DNA from: Callorhinus ursinus
Lineage: Eukaryota; Chordata; Mammalia; Carnivora; Otariidae
NCBI RefSeq assembly: GCF_003265705.1
Contig: NW_020313230.1
Coordinates: 964,361-1,028,360, forward strand
Reading direction: 5' to 3'
Length of the DNA: 64,000 nucleotides
Position 1 is the first letter of the stretch. Every line of letters begins with the position of its first letter. The notes below the pieces were generated by a model. The model was not told the DNA's origin. It saw only the letters and a program-made list of their open reading frames with translations, and ran no database searches. Positions 60,924 to 64,000 of this stretch are shown here, piece after piece. The translations under genes and the position numbers were made by a program.

Positions 60924-61058
60924 GGGCACCTGGGTGATCCTGGGGTCCTGGGATTGAGCCCCGCATCGGGCTCCCTGCCCCTCTCCTTGCTCGTGTTCCC
61001 TCTCTTGCTATGTCTTTCTCTGTCAAATAAATCAATAAAATCTTTAAAAAAAAAAAAA
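60924..61058 (+). mobile_element. Internally deleted Can-SINE, sense, with perfect duplication
   Basis: The head GGGCACCTGGGTG is joined directly to ATCCTGGGGTCCTGGGATTG, skipping the tRNA box A to pre-box B segment. The CT body, AATAAATCAATAAAATCTTT and A tail are normal. A perfect 15-bp duplication GAACTGGGTCAACTG (60909-60923, 61059-61073) marks it as one insertion. Confidence 0.95.
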
Positions 61059-61073
61059 GAACTGGGTCAACTG

Positions 61074-61539
61074 CCCATCTACTTCTCCTCCAGGAGCACA
61101 GGTCTCTCGGAGTCAGACTATTCTGATCACGGCTTTGGCTCTGCTGTCCATTACGGTGACCATCCCCACTTGTCTTCAGTGGCCAAGGGCCACTGCCTGG
61201 CCCAGCCACCCCAGAATCTAGTTATCCCTGCCTCAGAACCCTCTCTGTGGAAAAAGACAGAATTCCAGGGACCTCTGAAAACAGGTGTGAAGTTGGGCCT
61301 CAAACCCCAACAGACTGGAAGTTCATTTAACGAGAACCGACCTGGTGCTGCTAGGCCCCACCTCCGTCTGGTCACCACTGCAGGGGGCGTGGTGAGCTGC
61401 GAGCAAGAAATGGGAGCAGAGGCCTCCCCCAAGCCGGGAGGCACACCCCAGGCCCTTCCTGCAAGAGGCTTTCCAGAAAATCCTGAGAGATAAGAGGACA
61501 GTAACCCACAAAGTAACAACAGGCGGCTGCTATTCAAAA
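61074..61539. other. Intronic sequence, nothing recognised
   Basis: The plus frame 60891-61493 runs through a SINE and this stretch and is not a gene. Confidence 0.45.
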
Positions 61540-61800
61540 GAAACATTTGGAGATTAAAAAATAAATCTTAGAAATTAAAAATATCACAAAAATGGAAGGG
61601 TAGGAGGAAGATGAAACTCAAGAAATAGTAGAACAAAAAGACAAGGAGAAAAATGAGAACGCTATCAGAAGATCAATCCAGGACGGCCGATAACCAGACA
61701 ATGGGCGTTCCAGAAGGAACACACATTAAAACTGAAAGGCAGAACCGCATCACACGCTCACCGAACACCTGTGCCAACGACCCCCAAGAGCCAGGAGACC
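61540..61800 (+). repeat. Old L1 5'/ORF1-region fragment, sense
   Basis: 'aattaaaaatatcacaaaaatgg', 'tatcagaagatcaatccagg' and 'cagacaatgggcgttccagaagg' resemble the ORF1-region order of old L1 elements. It is short and degraded. Confidence 0.5.
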
Positions 61801-62079
61801 CCCACAAGGAGCACCCGTTGGCGGCTCTGTGGGAGCTCGCTGTGGAACTGCGGCACGTGTGGCCCTGTGCATGCCCCTCCAGCTTGGGCTTTTGCAGTTC
61901 AGTGCTCCCTGCATTTTTGCTACTTTACCCATTTAAAAACTCTTATAAGTGTTGCTTTTGTACACATCTACTTTCAACTTGGTTTTGTGTTATTAACATT
62001 GCTTTGAGGTGGATCCAAGTCAGTCTGTGCAGATCTAACAGGAATCAGTGCCTTGAATCCGAGTTGGCAGTGATGTGGG

Positions 62080-62555
62080 AAACAAAGGCAGAAGGAAAGG
62101 CAGATAAAATGTTTTGTCCTTCTACCCTGCAGCCTACTGAGAAATACTGCGTTACTGTTAATGCCTGGCTACAAGGAAAAACCACCTTGGTCTGACAATA
62201 GCAAGGGCTCTGGTAACCCATGTCGTCCTTAGCAGATGAAGATCCTTTTGGAACTTCCCTTTACTCCCCACCCCACCCCAAAGTACAGCATCATTTGCTC
62301 CTCATACCCCCCAGCAGCAGCTCTTTCCGCCCACGGGTCCGTCCCCGTTTTAATAAAACCACCATTTTGCACTGAAGACATCTCAAAAATTCTTCCTTGG
62401 CCGTCGGTTCTGGACCTCACCTCTTTCCAAAAACTACATAGTAGTGACTGTTTACTGCATCCCCTTGAGGATCGACTGACTACAGCTGCCTCAGTGAATG
62501 TGCCCATCCACACACGCTGGGCTTCGTCATGGGGTCTGTGCACCTTCGCTTAGCT
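62080..62555 (+). repeat. Possible class I ERV solo LTR
   Basis: The stretch TTTTAATAAAACCACCATTT, GCACTGAAGACATCTC and 'attcttccttggccgtcggttctgga' has the polyadenylation signal, R/U5 order and 'ttggccgtcggttc' phrase common to gammaretrovirus-type mammalian LTRs. A/T-rich 3' flank and LTR ends are not defined, and no coding region is attached. Confidence 0.45.
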
Positions 62556-63009
62556 AGGTCTTGCCAGGGGCCGAGCCAGGTCCCATCAGTGACAGTGACA
62601 CAAGACGTCTCGTCCCGACCCACACCCTGACCGCCAGTCGGTGTTGTCCCACATCTGTACTTGTTGGTTTAATTTACCTTTCTCTAATTACTCGGGTGCC
62701 AGTACCTCCCTTTCATGGGCTGGGCTCATCTGCTTAAAAACAAGGCCGTGTGCCCTGGCCTCCCTGTGCCCCCTTCCCAGTGGCTGGGAAGAGTGCTGCC
62801 AACAGCTTCTGACGCAGCCACGGAGCCAACACAGGGCCCCGGGGCGTGACCCAGAGCAGAGCCTTCGACCTGCCTGGGACGCCGACCTTCCCCTGCACCT
62901 CTGTGTGGGGGAAATAGCCTCCCAGCTTCTGTAAGCCGCAGGATCTGAGGATCTCCGTGACGGCAGCCGACCCTACACTCCAATCAACGGTCCTGCCCAT
63001 TTTTCTACC
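62556..63009. other. Intronic sequence, nothing recognised
   Basis: No repeat consensus or exon was recognised. Confidence 0.4.
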
Positions 63010-63540
63010 AAACTGGCTTTTTCTCATTCTGGCATATGAGCTCTCTACCTAGCTGGGTATGAATCCCCGGGTGAGAATACAAGTGGATACTACAAGCATC
63101 TTCTCTAGCCTCAGGTTCATCTTTTCACTTCTGTAGTGGTTTTTTTTTTTTAAGATTTTATTTATTTGACAGAGAGAGACACAGCGAGAGGGAACACAAC
63201 CAGGGGGAGCGGGAGAGGAAGAAGCAGGCTTCTCGCTGAGCAGGGAGCCCGATGTGGGACTCGATCCCAGGACCCTGGGATCACGACCCCAGCCAAAGGC
63301 AGACGCCCAATGACTGAGCCACCCAGGGGCCCCATCAGTTGGCCCTTCGTTAAAAGAACATTTCTAAATTGCCAGATTGTTCTCCGAAAGGATTAACCAA
63401 CAGACATTCCCAAACAGCAGTGTGTGAAAGCGCTTATTCACTATCCTCCAGCTGGTACTGTGTATTCTTCCTTTAAGTCTTTTTTTTTTTTAATTCTTAT
63501 TAACCTGATCATCGAAACCTAGATTTTTATTATTTTAATA
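63010..63540 (-). repeat. Old L1M 3' fragment, antisense, split by a SINE
   Basis: 'ctacctagctgggtatgaatc', 'aggttcatcttttcacttct' and, after the SINE, 'ctaaattgccagattgttctcc' and 'acattcccaaacagcagtgtgtgaaag' match antisense L1 3'-end order. Confidence 0.6.
63141..63333 (-). mobile_element. Can-SINE, antisense
   Basis: T tail, TTAAGATTTTATTTATTTGA, body CAGAGAGAGACACAGCGAGAG with GGAACACAACCAGGGGG, end GAGCCACCCAGGGGCCCC. It has one of the least diverged SINE bodies in the window and is the non-canid caniform form. Confidence 0.95.
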
Positions 63541-64000
63541 TTGACATAGCCCCCCACTGGAGGGCTGGGGTCGGGCCCGCTCTGGGATGCCATGTGGCGA
63601 CCCAAATTCCAGCTCACGTCTGAGTCCTGGGGAGGATTCTCTGCATGCCACCAGCAGGTGAGGGGAAGACAGCACACAGATGGGGTGGGAGGCTTTCAGA
63701 GACCAGGCCTGGAAGTGACCTATATCACTCCTGCCCACCACTCAGTCCCATGACCTCCCCCACCCCATGATAGCACAGAAGGGCAGAATCTGCTATGTTC
63801 CCAGAACCAAAACTCACAGAGGTCTGAGCACCTTCCACCTCAGTTACCACAGGCACCCCTCTTAAGGGTAAGATTTGGGGCTGTTCCCTGCAGCACTAGG
63901 TCTTTCACCATGCAGGCACTTAGGAAAGAATATCCCAAAATAGCCACAGGTGGTAACTGCAGACTGGGGTCACTCGGGGCCAGGGGTTCTCAGCACCAGC
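63541..64000. other. Intronic sequence at the window edge
   Basis: No exon or repeat was recognised. The SNAP47 upstream intron presumably continues past the edge. Confidence 0.4.

Larger units (their letters stand above)
28748..64000 (-). other. SNAP47: SNAP47 gene, 3' portion (exons and introns)
   Basis: Three minus-strand blocks match the C-terminal half of vertebrate SNAP47 in order, and all junctions are GT-AG. The reading phases agree: the first exon here starts with the third base of an Arg codon, the next junction splits a GCG Ala codon after its first base, and the last falls between codons. Introns are 40955-47295 and 28895-40829. The long first coding exon of SNAP47 (N-terminal domain and first SNARE helix) was not found between 47787 and 64000, so this intron exceeds 16.2 kb and the gene continues to the right. 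The 3' UTR starts at 28747 and runs leftwards. I saw no canonical AATAAA on this strand in the next ~900 bases, so the transcript end is unplaced. SNAP47 is a Qbc-SNARE of intracellular and synaptic membranes; unlike SNAP-25 the family lacks the palmitoylated cysteine cluster. Confidence 0.93.

Noticed and set aside
49345..63333. tRNA genes suggested by box A/B-like motifs
   Set aside because: All are within Can-SINE copies, which derive from a tRNA but have lost the cloverleaf and carry SINE bodies and A tails.
47787..64000. N-terminal SNAP47 coding exon
   Set aside because: No minus frame resembling the long first coding exon was found. The open frame extending the 47296-47786 exon upstream to an ATG at 47857 is intron read-through beyond a strong acceptor.

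Overview
This window is vertebrate nuclear DNA from a carnivoran mammal. The evidence is at least thirteen tRNA-derived Can-SINE (SINEC) copies on both strands, several with clear target-site duplications, plus carnivore-type LINE-1 3' ends and old mammalian repeats (L1M, MIR, L2, MaLR/MLT1). The younger SINEs carry the 'cacagcgagag...ggaacacaa' body that I associate with bears, pinnipeds and mustelids rather than dogs. That placement inside Caniformia is recalled, not computed.

Only one gene is supported: the 3' part of SNAP47 on the minus strand, encoding a Qbc-SNARE protein. Three coding exons with good splice sites join in frame: 47786-47296 (163 codons plus split codons), 40954-40830 (41 codons) and 28894-28748 (48 codons and TAG). 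Together they give about 253 C-terminal residues, ending in the second SNARE helix with its zero-layer glutamine. The introns are 6,341 and 11,935 bp. The intron upstream of 47786 continues to the right edge, so the 5' exons lie beyond 64000.

Layout. 1-15600: GC-rich sequence with no recognised gene, a 27-bp minisatellite (6946-7070), a CTGCTCCAC minisatellite (9868-10205), a CA-rich tandem tract holding an assembly gap (12740-12990), an old L1 and MIR traces. 15600-23110: retroelement block (MLT1 LTR and internal part; antisense L1M split by a younger sense L1 with an 11-bp duplication; a minisatellite; an 87-bp inverted repeat whose right arm abuts a telomere-like tract; a 5'-inverted L1). 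23110-28747: unique or old sequence downstream of SNAP47. 28748-47786: SNAP47 exons, with introns carrying four minisatellites (29078, 36768, 39215, 43835), one of them with a second 10-N gap. 47787-64000: AT-rich upstream intron filled with L1 fragments, most SINEs and possible LTR/ERV remnants.

I found no undescribed system. The most notable items are structural: the inverted duplication beside telomere-like repeats, the twin-primed L1, the nested L1 and the dense minisatellites in SNAP47 introns. Nearly all other long open frames are by-products of GC-rich or tandemly repeated DNA.
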